From positions 17,686,904 to 17,750,903 of the forward strand of contig JAAONU010000006.1 in NCBI GenBank assembly GCA_012932295.1: a DNA stretch of 64,000 nt. Reading direction: 5' to 3'. The position numbers were made by a program, and so were the translations under genes. Of this stretch, positions 48,874-61,711 are shown piece after piece; within the stretch, counting starts at the first letter, position 1; every line of letters begins with the position of its first letter. Below the pieces are notes generated by a model. The model made no database searches, had not been told where the DNA came from, and saw nothing but the letters and a program-made list of their open reading frames with translations. Source of the stretch: Cyclina sinensis. Its lineage: Eukaryota > Mollusca > Bivalvia > Venerida > Veneridae.

Positions 48874-51329
48874 ATTTTTAAATTTAAGACATAGTTTTGT
48901 TAGTTCTAGTTTAGTTAGAATTTTGTGAGACGCTTTAAAAGCGGCATCAAAAGGAATTTCCCGAGATAGGGTTAGATAATCAGATTATAAACTTTAAACG
49001 CAATAATTTCACCAGAAATTCAGGAGGTCTCGGATTCTAATCGCATTTAGATAACAAGGTTTGTTCTTACAAGCCCTGAATTATTGACCGAATACTAGAA
49101 ATCGGATCGGCTCATGTGTTTAAAATAACCCAAGACGTTATTTTTAAATTCCCATATAAGTCAGTTGAAAACGGTTTTAAGGAAACTAAGTTCTTACAAA
49201 AATTCTTTTTATTCTCATCGCAGTAGATAACAGTCGACATATTTACTTGTACATTTAATTTGGGGAAAAGAAGTTTCAAAACTTACAATTCTTAACTTTT
49301 AGCTTCAAGAGACAAACACTTTGTTCACGTACATAATTGACGATTTTTTTTATTTCTACGTCACTAAATAGTTTAAATACAACTTATGTTAACGTAAGTT
49401 ATAAAGAAAGGGAATTCAGTACTTTCATAACAGATTTGTATTTGCACCTGCTGATAAGGCTTCTAATAATGTAATTATAGTATGACGGATACACTATATT
49501 AATATGCATGTACAAACTAAAAAGCTATGTAGTAATAATGCTTATATTCCGACTTCTTTATCAGAGAGTGATATTGTTTATGCACACACTCTACAAATTG
49601 TAAAAATTAGAATAGTGTTGAACCAAAACAAGATAAGTACCAACAATGTATTGGTTGCTGTAGTGTATAAAGAGCAATAATGCTATCGCTTATAGTATAA
49701 TGTTACAAGGGCATATTGCATGCATGCCTGACGCGCGGAAGGGAGTTCTTTATAGCTGAACAGAACAGAACATAATTTATTTCTGACTTGTACATAATTC
49801 ATACTGAAAAGAAACATAATATAATAAGATATCAGTCACGTGATAGATATATAATGTGCAGACTTATCTATTTTTTCAACCATTTCAGACTGAAAAGCGT
49901 TTTTCAGTTCAAATCCTGGTGGAAAAACTAGGCATTTTAAGACTTACACATCTGTAGTTGTAGAGGGTTTTTTGTGACAAAACAGCGAAATGTGGGGACA
50001 ATCGTGTCCTACGAACATATCTCTAGTACTGCAGGAGTTATAGATATTTATTGACTTTGTGGTGGGAGACATGAATATTTTTGTGTTGTTTTTAAACACA
50101 TTATTCTAGTGCTCTATTAATAAATACTCCTTCTATATACATGTATTATGTGTTGTTAAATATTGTTATTTGTTGTCCTGTTATTTGTTCGAGGGCAGTT
50201 GTTTTGGATCCGAGGCCGAGGGCCAATACGACTTACCGCGGACAAACAACAGGGCCGATATCAAATCAATTTTTAATGTCCCTTTTATTTCATTACCATC
50301 GATTGTCAAATACATTGCACACCCTCAGAAATATTTGTGATCTTCTGTCGTCTGATTTGGTTATGAGAGTAACAGGTTGTTATACGTATGAATACCGTAC
50401 GAAGGCCATATACGTCAATCCTTTTACGTACTGCTTAACAGGATAAAAGTCGAAAGTTCAAATATTCATAAAACTCGATGCTATCACTTGGAAAAGAAAA
50501 TGAGAACCGTTTAAAATTTAATTCTATATAAATGTTTGATTTGATTTTTATCCTGATCTATAAGCCAATCAAACTGAGCTACAAAAGGGCCAATATCAAT
50601 ATCACTTTTCCGGCACGGGGCCGATTAGTGTTATTGATATTGGCCCTGATATTAAGGGGGCCGACGTTTTAATATATACGTCTTTTATACTATTGGGCGG
50701 ATAATAAATGGTTTCTAAATAAATTTTTCGATCTAACTTTGTCATCAACCTAGTGAATGCAGCTGATTAGATTTTTGCACGAAAAATGCATCGGTAAAAT
50801 CAGTTTATCGTTAAACGTTTGCTATGCTGGAATTTTTTGTTTGCTTTATGTTTTCAATTTTGTGATCACCAGAAAATATAGACAGAACGATTGCGTTCTT
50901 ACAAATGGCGATTTTTTTAACTTTTGGTTATCAAACTATTTCATCATTTTTCAAAATTCACTATGAAGATAATTACAGGAACAGTAGAAGTAATTATCGT
51001 ACGGTACTGATAAAAATAACCATTAAGTATTCTTGCTTAGTATAATATGCGATAAGAATGAAACATAGGGCATTATATTGAGATTTGTTATAAATAAATT
51101 TTATTTTTCATTTTTCAACGTTCAACGTTTTAACGTCGAAGACCTTCCAGACAAAATAATTGCAACACTAATATTGTGTAATTTAGAATTATCAAAAGTA
51201 TTGATACACTGGAAAAGAACTAATACATACTCACAATAAGTTAGCTTTGGGTTAACATTTATAGTTCTTTGGGAAAAATCATCATTTTAGATATTTAATC
51301 TACTGGTTTTCCAGCGCTTGTGTGTAAAG
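48874..51329. other. Intergenic between SLC22 and SLC16 copy B
   Basis: 48945-49420 has a sister copy at 32256-33010. About 50190-50660 is a repeat built on gggccaatatcaa / ttgatattggccc with a short inverted pair at 50586-50652. The rest is unassigned AT-rich DNA. The frame at 50141-50446 follows the repeat. Confidence 0.5.
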
Positions 51330-52035
51330 TATTATACAGAACAACCATCAAACAACATTTCTAGAGCCTCTATCTAAGGCATTGTTCTCTTCCGTTTTGT
51401 GTGACTATGGTAAAAACCATTGAAGAATCCTACCTGAAATAAAAAAAGAGTTAGATAAACCAGACTTATGGCGAAAAATGGTGAGATTGAAGAAGGAGCT
51501 TTCTAGTCTGACGAGATGAAATATGTTCTTTTACACGGATATACAATACAACATCAATACACATTTACATTCATTTCTTTAGACTCTGATTTCTAAAAGG
51601 CACATCAAAGTTTGTATTAAAACAACCTTGTTAAACGACAACAAAAGTTTGAAATCTTATTCTATAGCCTATGCTATTTTTTTCGTTTTGATATAAGAAT
51701 CGAGTGTATGAAAGACAAAACCATCTGTTTTAGAAATGTTACAAAGATTTGTCGACCGTATTTTAAGAGAACGTTTTCTCTCATTTCGAACCAAAGAGAC
51801 CAATATATTTTTTGACGTTTCAAACTTTAAATTTACAACCTTACCAACTCGACTACCGCGGAAAATATCAGCTATAAGAACCTCGTAGATAATGAGGCAC
51901 AAGATTCACCAAAATTGAAATTATTTTTCAAGACGACAGAATAAAAAAGCAAGTCGTCCTACTGTAGCTTCGTGTTTCTTAAGAGGTGATTCCAGTCATA
52001 AAGTTATACAGTCATACAAAATAGCAAAACTAGCT
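51330..52035 (+). promoter_or_regulatory. 5' flank of SLC16 copy B, distal half
   Basis: Matches 12040-12745 of the copy A flank, then the match breaks inside aaactagcttt and resumes at about 56838. Confidence 0.6.
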
Positions 52036-54130
52036 TTTATTTTATGTTTTCCTGTGAATTATAGAGTTTCCTCAGTGAAATAAAACTAATAATCCACTGT
52101 TTTAAAACTGTGCCGAGCTACTTTTAGATTTTTTTTTTTAATTTTCTAAAATTTCATCTCACGATTGTGTAAATTTAAATAAAGGTAAATGTTTTTTTTT
52201 CAGTTTCTTTAGATGGTACAAATAGATCAGATGTTTGAGATACTTGTGTCTGAAATAAATGTCAAAACTATTTTCTATTGCTGTATCAATAATGATTGGA
52301 AATAAAGCGGCTAGCTGTTACCCAGCAAACAAAATATATGGGACCCAGATGGGCCCCATTTGGGTTTCAATATGGGTCCTATATGGGCACCCCATATGGG
52401 GCCCACATGGGATGTGCAACTGGGTACCATGAGGGGCCCATATGGGCTTGCTATATGGGCAGTATATGGGCCCTTGTTCAGACATCTGGGCAGTATATGG
52501 GTCCTATATGGGTCCCTGGTTCGGACATCTGGGCAGTATGCGGGCCCTATATGGGTCCCTTTGACAGTGTCTGTTTATGGGCAGTATGTACGTCCCCTGG
52601 GTATGCTTGCAAGTGTCTATGGTAATCCTGGAACCAAGTATGAAGCTGTCCAAGCATTTGTTTTCTCATTTTCTGGCAGTCAACACATCTTAGTATTGTA
52701 CTACTCAAAATAATTGAAATTCCACAAAAACGAGATAAGATTTGATAACATTAAATAACTTGAAAAGAAAACAGTGAACCTAGTAAAAAGTCATTGGAAT
52801 AAGCAAATCCGTTGAATGCATATCCAACACCAAACATTGTTTATCAGTCACTGCTATCATTTGTTCATAAAAGGTTCTCTTTTTATATACCATACATTCA
52901 AATAATGTACAAAGGACTATACAATGTATATATCAAAATTCCCTCAAAATAACAAAAGACATACAAGTGAATACATGTAGAAAAAAAGTTATTTCTGACA
53001 TTTGACTTGGAGTTGTGAACTTGACGAGTGACACCAAGTTTTGATTATCTGAATTTGCATTGTTCTTGTGATGTGAAACATCGGAATAAAATATTACATT
53101 TATCAAAATAATTATAAAAATTATTAGAAAAATACCAAAGGTATTTATGAAATATGGCAAAACTGTTCAAATTCATTATCTTTGACTTTTAGCCACGACC
53201 TTGACACCCCATATTTTTTTGTGAATTTGTCTAGTAATGAAAACATTTGTGCCTAGTTATTTTAAAATCCACCTGAAAATAATCAAATTACTACAAACTG
53301 CTGATTTTTCGGAGATTCTATATACCTCAGCCTATGTTGAGGGTAAAAAATAGAATTACAAATATCAAAATTATGCTCTTAATATTGTTTGTAAAACGTT
53401 GCTGTAACAGAAGCATTGATCAAATGATAGACATATGTTATGTGAATAAAAATAATCAATTTATGCCCAAGTTAAACAAAAACACAACTTGTAAAAGAAA
53501 TGTAGGTGCTGATACTTAATTTTCTCTCAATAACTCATAATTGTCTATTAAGAATACAATGTATTACAAATTAGATACTGTTACAGATTTCAGGAATGAA
53601 CAAAATATTGCGTTAACTATGAATACATTTCAAGAATGCTACCCTTTTCTGGTTTGTCAGGTTTCATGTCAATATAACAGTTTTGAGATAATATTATGTA
53701 GTATTTTATGTAATTGACATGCAATGTAAAACCACACTGACAAACAAGATATACATATATTATGAAGTTAATGTATTGTAATGATAACACTGACTAGACC
53801 ATTGAAAAATTACGATGAAAATGAGCAATAAAAATGACTGCAGAATTTAAGGGTTTATAGTAAAACAATACTGATTTGGTACTGATAAAAATTGGAATGA
53901 ATAAAACGCTAAAAAATACGCAAAATACAATGGCTAGGCATTAACACACATAGTAGACAATAACATAAACAAAAATTTAGTACTTTATGTAATTTGGCAA
54001 AAATAAAACTGATTATATACAATGTAGTTAATGCAAGATAATACATTGTAAAACAACCTGTTTTTGAAAGTTCCAACAAATATCAATGTCACTCAAATAA
54101 TAATTGATTTTTTTCAGCAGTGTCAGATAT

Positions 54131-54327
54131 TTACTTTAGAGTGCCTGGTGTGACAAGAGGAGTGCTAGGAGCAGGGGAGGGTGTTTCAGGAACTGGCACC
54201 ACAGTGATTGTCTTTATCCGGGCTTTTTTCCCTACATCTCGGACACACGTGCCACCAAGCCACTTGGTGATGCGGCCTTCATGTCCTTCATGTTTGCTGC
54301 TCGCGTTATGGGATTCATGTGGATAAC
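54131..54327 (-). CDS. Probable exon in the 4.36-kb element (3'-most)
   Basis: Follows acceptor ttttttattag|gttatcc. Two frames are protein-like: one, matching the phase left by the upstream block, encodes VIHMNPITRAANMKDMKAAS and soon stops; the other runs to TAA at 54131 and ends PVPETPSPAPSTPLVTPGTLK without its last residue counted as certain. Noticeably less AT-rich than its surroundings. Function unknown. Confidence 0.4.
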
Positions 54328-54653
54328 CTAATAAAAAATAAAGATTATGTTCTCAACTAGTATTGTGAATTACAGAAAACCTCAGTTTTTTCACTACGAA
54401 CATACATATAATTTGTTGTTTTGGTTAATTATCATTATCATGTGATGTTTCTTAGACAATATTGATTTCTGCTATCATAGCTGGGTATAGGCTTTTTACC
54501 ATAAGGTGAACAGTGAAAATGTAAACAAAACCACCAAAAATTGTTTTTATTTCACTGCAAAAATGTTGGCAGATATCACACTGGGAAGAATAAGTTACAC
54601 ATACTTCTTCAAGTGAAATTAGTTTACTGCTTTCTACGATTAAATTTACTTAC

Positions 54654-54790
54654 AGAAATAATGCCCTCTAGCTGTCTTTCCCCTATCAGACCCTTGAAAT
54701 TACACAAATCTGTGTCAAAGAAAGTTTTCATTGTTCTGTTGACTGTGTCTTGGACATAATGGCCACCCGTCTGACAGCTAGGTATTTCAA
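54654..54790 (-). CDS. Probable exon in the 4.36-kb element (middle)
   Basis: 137 bp between acceptor ctgttatag|ttgaa and donor atttct|gtaagt. In the frame needing one preceding base it encodes EIPSCQTGGHYVQDTVNR, then FFDTDLCNFKGLIGERQ, with no stops. No family recognised. Confidence 0.45.
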
Positions 54791-55453
54791 CTATAACAGA
54801 ATTTATAAGCAATATTTACAAGCCAGAATTTAAATGAACTAGATAATTTAGTAAAACATAAACGCCCTCCCTAGTGCCTTTTTGTTGGAACCAGGTACTC
54901 TATATATATTTTCAGCCTAGTCCAAAACATTGATGGGTTCAAAGTCGCTGTGACCACATCTTTGCCACATCTGTAGTTATCAGAGGCTTAGATTACCATT
55001 TTCGAAAACTTCGGCTAATACACTCAAACTTAAATCAGTGAAAATCTCAACTCTTGTTACCCGACAAAATAAATGTCAAACAAAGACGGTGTGACTGTCT
55101 ATTTTATAAGGAAACATTAAACACTGCATATCTTAAGTCTAGTCCAACTAATTGTAGGCAAGTCGAGATATTTTGTAATTTTTTGTATGGGTCAATATCT
55201 CGCCTCCGAGACGGAGATTCTTACCCATAACAAAAATATCTCAGAATTTGCTCAAGATGTCACTTGAATTATTTTGACTAATCTTAAGTCCAAGTAACTG
55301 TACTTGAAAGGATAAATATTGTGCTATTTTCTTTTAATGGTCAATCCAATTTCATCCATACTACCCGAAGTCGAAATATTGGGACTAGCATATGGTATGA
55401 AAGAGGTAATTTATTTAGTGTAATATCATTAACATTAATAATTAAAGACATAC

Positions 55454-55609
55454 GTAAAACAGTGGAAGAGTTGTCTGAACCTCCAGTTTCGAGCTGAACT
55501 TTACCATCTCTTCAACCGTCCTCTGGGAAAACACTATTACCCCTGGTAGCTCACTCAGAAAAATCACTTCTGCCCCTTCCAGCAGGATGAAAATCCTTGT
55601 CTCCTCACT
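55454..55609 (-). CDS. Probable exon in the 4.36-kb element (upstream)
   Basis: 156 bp between acceptor gatttag|agtgag and donor ttttac|gtatgt; 52 open codons including TRIFILLEGAEVIFLSELPG and TVEEMVKFSSKLEVQ. Its outgoing phase (0) does not match the next block (1), so an exon may be missing or a border misplaced. A possible 5' exon lies near 55995-56045. Confidence 0.4.
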
Positions 55610-56751
55610 CTAAATCAATTTGTTTTAAAAACATTTACAAAAGAAAATATGCAAACAACGTCTGCTCAAAATTGATACATCTAATTTTTTACAATCAACT
55701 ATCTGTTGAACAGATTCTGTTCCTTTAATTGTGCTACTTTCTATGCTTTGTCATTTATTTACCAACAACTGATTCTGAATAAAGTTTGAGAGCTTATATA
55801 AATCACTAGAGTCCCCTACTCCGAATTAGCCGAATCTTTATATTGCAAAAATATATGACAAATGGCATTTGTATGTTTCAAATAGACGCAAATACAATGG
55901 GATACTAATGTCAGTACTGCAGTATGGAAAAATGCGACAATTATACAACATCTAAGTTATCTGCAAGCTTGTTTACAAATAAAAAAACATACCTTTTAAT
56001 AAAAGACACTTTTGTTCCAACCATCCAGCTTCCTTGCAACGGTTGCGCGCGCAATTCAAACGTCAGTTTTCAAAACTAACGATTTTTTTTTCAATCTGGA
56101 TTTATTTCTGTTAAAATTTGCAATAAAGTTATCAATACAACTTAGAAACTAAAATAAAATACTTATTTAAAAGGAACTAAGATAAGAATCTTGTCATTTT
56201 TGAAGGATAATCAGCACTTATATAATCTACATTGATAAAGCTGCCACAATTATTTGATATAATCAGGGTCTTTCAAATGCTATTTGAAAGACCCTTAATT
56301 ATATAATCTACCGATTTGAACTTTTATGATTTAAATCAGGCGAATTATATTAAATGTTTAATTGCATTTTTACTCCCTTTGCAAAATAAAGGTGTAAATT
56401 GGACCCTCATGGGACCATTAGATCTATGGGAACATGCACATGTTTGTTTTTTATATATGGGTCCCTAATGGGTACAACATGGGTATGCCCATATACATTT
56501 GGATTGTTATATTGAACATTTTTTCTCTGTTTTTGTTATAAATTTGTATACTTGACCCTCATGGGCCCATTATGAGCACATACATATAAGTTTGTTCATA
56601 TGGATAATGTATGGGCAAACCCTTATGGGCTTACCAGGATGTTGCCCTTATGGGACCCATATGAACATGTTTGCTGGGTATTTGAGGCCCTACACAGGGA
56701 ACAAGAAATTCTAAATTTTAGTTTGTCAAGAAAACATAAAATAAAAAGAAA

Positions 56752-56830
56752 ATTTGTTTGTTCCAGTGAAATATCAATTTTATTTCACGAGTGAAGACCG
56801 AAAACAGATATTTCACTGGAACAAACAAAT
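56752..56830. mobile_element. 79-bp palindromic MITE
   Basis: Perfect 24-bp inverted ends, atttgtttgttccagtgaaa plus tatc and its complement, around a 31-base centre that again contains tatttcac/gtga. It sits at the right border of the insertion in the SLC16 copy B flank. Confidence 0.8.
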
Positions 56831-56837
56831 ATCCTCT

Positions 56838-57803
56838 ATATATTCGTTTGTAGGCCACTTAACTTTAAAAAAGCAGAAGAATTTAGTAGATATTCCATAT
56901 TAAAACTGTTGTATTTTTAGGGTAGTAAGTACATGTAAGATAACTTAGTATAATGTGTCTTAGTATGTATAGTAACAAATCATATAGTAGAAACATTAAG
57001 CGGTCAGTTGAACTCATTTCACCTTTGGTTAACCTCTGCAGCGAATCTGCTAGGAGAACAAAGGAATAGCATGTAGTACCATAAATCATGACTAGTAGGC
57101 TACAGCTGTAATAGGAGATGATAGACTAATGATGCTACTCCCTTTATTTGGAGGGAAGGGTATATATACTGGAGCAAACCGGTATTATGGGCTTTTCTTT
57201 TGGCTTGGTCTAAACAGCTTCCCAACTAGAGTATTTCAGAGAAATATTACCATAGAGATGCATTTAATTTAGAATGTAGTCAGTGTTGAACTAAGTGTAG
57301 AAATCTATGGATTTATAACTGTAAATGATACAATGTATATAACTTGGCAGAGAATTAAATAAGCAAAATGGACATATTACTTTCTTACTCATTTCGGCAA
57401 GTTGGACTTTCGATATTTAAGAAATAATAAGATGATATTAAACATTGGTGAAACAACATCACTAGTGGCCATGCTTATCACAACTGTCACAACCAACTCC
57501 CTCTCCCGGGTAGAACTTCGGTGGCAGCAATATACATACATGTATAACAATTTACAACAGTACGGCCGCCAATTGAAAAGTGAAGTTTATATAGTATATA
57601 AACCAGATTTAAGTAGATTTAATCTCAGTTTTGATTTCATTAAGATGTAATTTAATATTTAACCATGAGAAAATAGTGAAATTTATCTTTAGGCTCATCC
57701 GACCGTTTTGTATCTGTATCATATACTTTGTTTTATTTGCTTATAATTTTCATTATTCTTGTTGTAAAAACAATGTTAGAAGCATGACATCCATTGCAAA
57801 AGG
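56838..57803 (+). promoter_or_regulatory. 5' flank of SLC16 copy B, proximal half
   Basis: Matches the copy A flank from attcgtttgtagg to the ATG, except for an extra block at about 56900-57560 that copy A lacks. Phrases such as tcatccgaccgttttgta are shared. Confidence 0.6.
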
Positions 57804-58008
57804 ATGAAGTTTGATTTAAGTAACCGCGAAGTAGACGGAGAGTATGGATGGATTGTGGTTTTGATGTCATTTCTTATTCAAATGACTGTCGACGGAATCA
57901 ACTATACGTTTGGAACTTTGATGGTTGAGTTGTTGGAAGAATTTGATTTGCCAAGGTCTGAAGTGGCCATTGCTGGTTCCGTTTTAGCTGGAATGACTGG
58001 TTTTTCAG
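57804..58008 (+). CDS. SLC16 copy B exon 1
   Basis: 205 bp, start ATG in aaaggatgaag, donor ttttcag|gtaaat. Encodes KFDLSNREVDGEYGWIVVLM, differing from copy A at a few residues. Confidence 0.9.
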
Positions 58009-61000
58009 GTAAATCACGAGAACTTTAAATTTTACCCTTATTCCCTGTCATGCAGTGGTATTTCCTACATAACGGTGTTTGAAAACTCAATACTTGGCTT
58101 TTGTCAGCTTTATAAGTAAAGTTCTAGTTTCCAAAAAAAATCTCCGAAAAGATCCGTTGTTAACATTTTTGTAGGAATTAAGTAGTTTGTCAGAGCTAGC
58201 TTCTGTATGTATTTTATGCCAGATAAAAATATTTAAACTTAATATTTTCATATTTTTAACACTAAATGTCATTTGATTCATTGCAAAACAAAAACAAATT
58301 AAAAATAAGAAGAAAATTCAAAATGATTTCAACACATCCATTTAAAGCGTTTTGTCTTTCGAAGTTCCTTTAAGCACTTTAAGGTTTGAACCCGAAATTA
58401 TGTTTATGATTAACAGAATTGTTTTAGAAAAGTTTTGTAGGTGGACAAAGCTAAAAATACTATAAAACACTACTTAGGACAATAAAAATATACCAATTTT
58501 GTTGGAATTCATTCCAATTCAATGAAAGATCAATTTACACTCACAGAAAAGTAATTAATTCTAGATGATCTTAGCCCCAGTGCACAATTATAACTATAAA
58601 CCACCTTCCAAATCGTTCAATTAACTATGTAACCCCTGTAACCATTACTATAAGGGTTACAAAATTAAAAGCGTTCGTTTGAGATGACCAATTTTGAGCT
58701 GCATAATGGTACTCGGCACTTGAAAAAAAATCATACACTCTTTTCAATTTCATAAAAATGTGAAATGTTTAGATTCAAGCATTGGTAGTTTAGCGAACTT
58801 GATAGAATTTAAAAAGAAGAATTTCGATATTACAATCTGACGAAAATCGATAATAGACAACTTTATTTGTCTTAAACGTCATTATTGACTAGGTTTACAG
58901 CTAATATCATGTTGACCTCTGTGAAGTTTTAAGTTAACTTTTAGGTAAACGTTGGTATTGTCAGACTATAGCAGTTTGTTTGTTTTTGCTGTTCGTTAAA
59001 TATCGTAAACAAGATCAAATTCCAACATCTGCAAAAGCTGGATTATATCAATTTGATAAAAACAACATTTTTTGCGTTTTCAAGGACCTGATAGTTATTT
59101 AGACTAGTAACATATTTCTACCCTCAGACAGAATATCATGGGGCTTTATCGGATTTACGTGTGTTGGTCGGTCGGTCCGTTCGTCCGTTTGTTCTCAGCA
59201 ACTATCACTCAGATGTTGATAATACTTTGCAGGAATCAGCCTAGGTGTGCATTTCATTGATGTAATAAAAGTACCAAAAGATTTAAATTGTTTAAAATAT
59301 TGGTCGTGTAAGTATTTGAATGTCAGGGATAGTTCAGTCGGTTCAGTGTCGGACTTAGAAGTCTGGTCAGAGCTGGACGCCGTTTGTTCAAGCCCCTGGT
59401 GATGCAAAATATCTCAAAGGTGATTTAATTATGGAAATTGCGTTTTAATTCACTTTACACCTGGAACATGTAGGAAAGTTGTCAGTTATATAATACAAAC
59501 AAACAAGCAAACGTATTTGAATGTCCATTTACTAAATAAATTTCAATGATTTATATATAAACTTATTGTCAAAGAACGAAATCACTGTTTTGTTAAATGT
59601 TTTAAAGGTTGTTAATGTATTGCGAAATGATTTTCTTCATCAAGTTAATTTTTACATTAGTGTTTTAAAAATGTTGGACCAAATCCACCTCTTCAAATTT
59701 ATCAGATTATTGTTTTAAGGCAGTATCTTGCGCTATTCGTAACGTTTAGCGATAGTTCTCGTTGAGTCTCGTTTTTTTCAGGACCATTTGCGGCAGCATT
59801 ATGTGACAAATATGGATGTCGTGTTGTTGTTGTAGCCGGTGCTTTTTTGACCTGTATCAGTCTTGTTGCCAGTACATTTGCGACCAACATAGTCCACTTG
59901 TGCATTTCCTATGGCTTTTTCACTGGTTGGACATTTAAGTTTACGATATTGCACATTAGTAAATCAAAGTTAAAATAAAACAGTAAGAGTAATCAGGAAG
60001 TTTAACAATAATTTACTTACCAATTAGATACGTATCAATTTATTTTAGTTGTTTCTTGAGTTTTGTTTAATATTATGTAACAACTCAAAATGAAAGCTGC
60101 GCTGACTACGGGGCAAGTTACGCTGCCACACCCTTTCTAACCAGGAAACTTTTGACACTGACCTTTGTCCGAAACATTTACAATCTAAATTCGTGCCAGT
60201 TTAAGGCACTAGAATTGTTAGTTCCACGCCAGTAATATAACCAGCCTTATAAAAGTTGCGTGTTATCCTGAAGGATATAGGATATATGGAAGTGAGAGGA
60301 ATTATATGGCTCAAATCTTTGACTTTGAACTGTGACCTCGAAATGCTTCTGAAATGCCAATTTCTTTCAAATTGCCTAAATAAAATAAATATTTGACCCA
60401 AGTTTCAATAATATCCTTCAAACAGTTTAAGAGATATAGCATATAAAAAGTTATTTATTTCGGAGCTTTAAGTTACCTCACCATTTAATAAGTACACGAA
60501 GTTTAATCTCCTAATGTAGTCACAGTTGATATTTTTAGGAAATATTATATCGTAAAGTAACATTTTATGTAACACTGTATTTAGTAAAGTTTTTTCGTTG
60601 CATTAATAATTTCTTTTCTATTACATTCATACTAAGTTATTTTGCACCTGTTTTACAGGTATTGGCCTTGGACTTATGTACTTACCTGCAAATGCTTGTG
60701 TTATATGGTACTTTGACAAATACCGAGGTTTAGCAAATGGCATCGCAGTTTGCGGATCAGGTGAGATTTATTTTGTTGTTGTTTTGTTGTTTATCATAGA
60801 TGACATAGTAAATTATCAGAAATTTTGTTACAGATGTGATCATTTTGGGGTATTTTAGAAATAAGTAGTTAATAACTACACTTCAGTAATGTAAACTTAT
60901 GTTCTTTCTCTTGTCTGAGATCATTGCTTCTAGCTTGATTTTATAAAGGCAATAATACTTTTATAGCCAAAGCATCTTAAAGTATGTCTATGCGAGGCGA

Positions 61001-61711
61001 CTATTCAGCGTAGATTGCAAACTATTTCTACAGTTCCACTGTACATTTTTGTACCATTTACTTTTATTAATTTCTTACCACTTAAGGGGTAGGAGCTTTT
61101 GTCTTTAACAATTTAGGACGTTACCTTATTGACAATTATGGCTGGAGAGGCTTCGTCTTGCTAGAGGGTGGCATGGGATTTCAATGTGCCGTGTTTGGTT
61201 TGCTGTTAGTGCGACCAGTTAAAGAGACAACACCATCGAAAATTGTTACAGAAACTGAAGAACTAAAAGAAACTACGCTACATGATGGTACTGCTGTAGG
61301 TGCTCTTAATCCTTTTGTAATTGATGAAGAAGAGAATGCAAATGAAAATGTCAGACTTTATGAATTTAGCAACTCTACTGATAAACCACCAACATCGATA
61401 GAAGTCGATTGTTGAAAGACAAATTTCAAATAGAATTGTAAAGTTTACAAAAAGGACTACTGAAACTTTCGAATCAAGCATCAACAACGACAACATCGAT
61501 AGAAACAAAGAAAAAAACATTAGTTCTCTGAAATCGTTTTGTAAATCATTATACAGCCCGGACCTACTCCGTGACGTAAGATTTTGGCCTATACTATTTT
61601 CAACAGCTGTTATTTTCCTCTCGTTTCGTGTTCCTTTGGATTTCACAGCGGATCATGCGATACAAATTGGAATGTCAAAATATGAAGCTTCCTTGCTTAC
61701 GTCTTCTGTAG
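57804..61711 (+). CDS. Monocarboxylate-transporter-like protein (SLC16 family), copy B, partial and frameshifted
   Basis: Exons 1-4 (57804-58008, 59782-59925, 60659-60760, 61087-61711) have the same borders, phases and, for 1-3, lengths as copy A. It keeps DGEYGW and YFDKYRGLANGIAVCGSG. Exon 4 carries one extra base near 61398-61401 (acatcgatagaagtcg against acatcaatgaagtcg), giving TGA at 61413-61415; past it the original frame is open to the exon end (about 100 codons, including RFWPILFSTAVIFLSFRVPL). One codon is also missing (EFSNST against EFNRNST). Exons 5-7 are not in the window; intron 4 is lengthened by two insertions and may run past the edge. Either a fresh pseudogene, a truncated-protein allele, or a sequencing error. 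Confidence 0.85.
59100..59404 (+). repeat. Repeat with ggtcggtcggtccg motif and tRNA-like SINE head
   Basis: A block with gttggtcggtcggtccgttc near 59162 is followed at 59322-59404 by a tRNA-like unit (A box gatagttcagtcggttcag, B box tttgttcaagcccc). It lies in intron 1 of SLC16 copy B and has no match in copy A. Confidence 0.45.
59782..59925 (+). CDS. SLC16 copy B exon 2
   Basis: 144 bp, acceptor tttttcag|gacc, donor tcactg|gttgga. Encodes GPFAAALCDKYGCR and the following membrane segment. Confidence 0.9.
60659..60760 (+). CDS. SLC16 copy B exon 3
   Basis: 102 bp, acceptor ttttacag|gtattgg, donor ggatcag|gtgaga. Encodes YFDKYRGLANGIAVCGS. Confidence 0.9.
61087..61711 (+). CDS. SLC16 copy B exon 4 (frameshifted)
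   Basis: 625 bp against 627 in copy A: one codon lost and one base gained. The acceptor is cttaag|ggg, AAG where copy A has CAG. The reading frame stops at 61415 because of the extra base. Confidence 0.85.

Larger units (their letters stand above)
52321..56680. mobile_element. 4.36-kb TIR transposon in the SLC16 copy B flank
   Basis: Ends cccagcaaacaaaatatatg and (reversed) cccagcaaacatgttcatat, with TA on both outer sides. About 300 bp at each end are degenerate repeats of atgggcccatatggg type, so the two overlapping plus-strand frames at 52296-52713 (GPIWVPYG-like) are repeat translations. Three minus-strand exon-like blocks lie inside (see separate entries). A 163-bp imperfect hairpin (55129-55291) is probably a nested MITE. 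The superfamily is not recognised. Confidence 0.75.

Noticed and set aside
52296..52713. Overlapping plus-strand frames rich in GPIW and YMG
   Set aside because: Two frames are open over the same degenerate atgggcccatatggg repeat, which marks a non-coding array at the end of a transposon.
54120..54326. Plus-strand frame of 68 codons
   Set aside because: It lies opposite a minus-strand block with a good acceptor and more protein-like frames.
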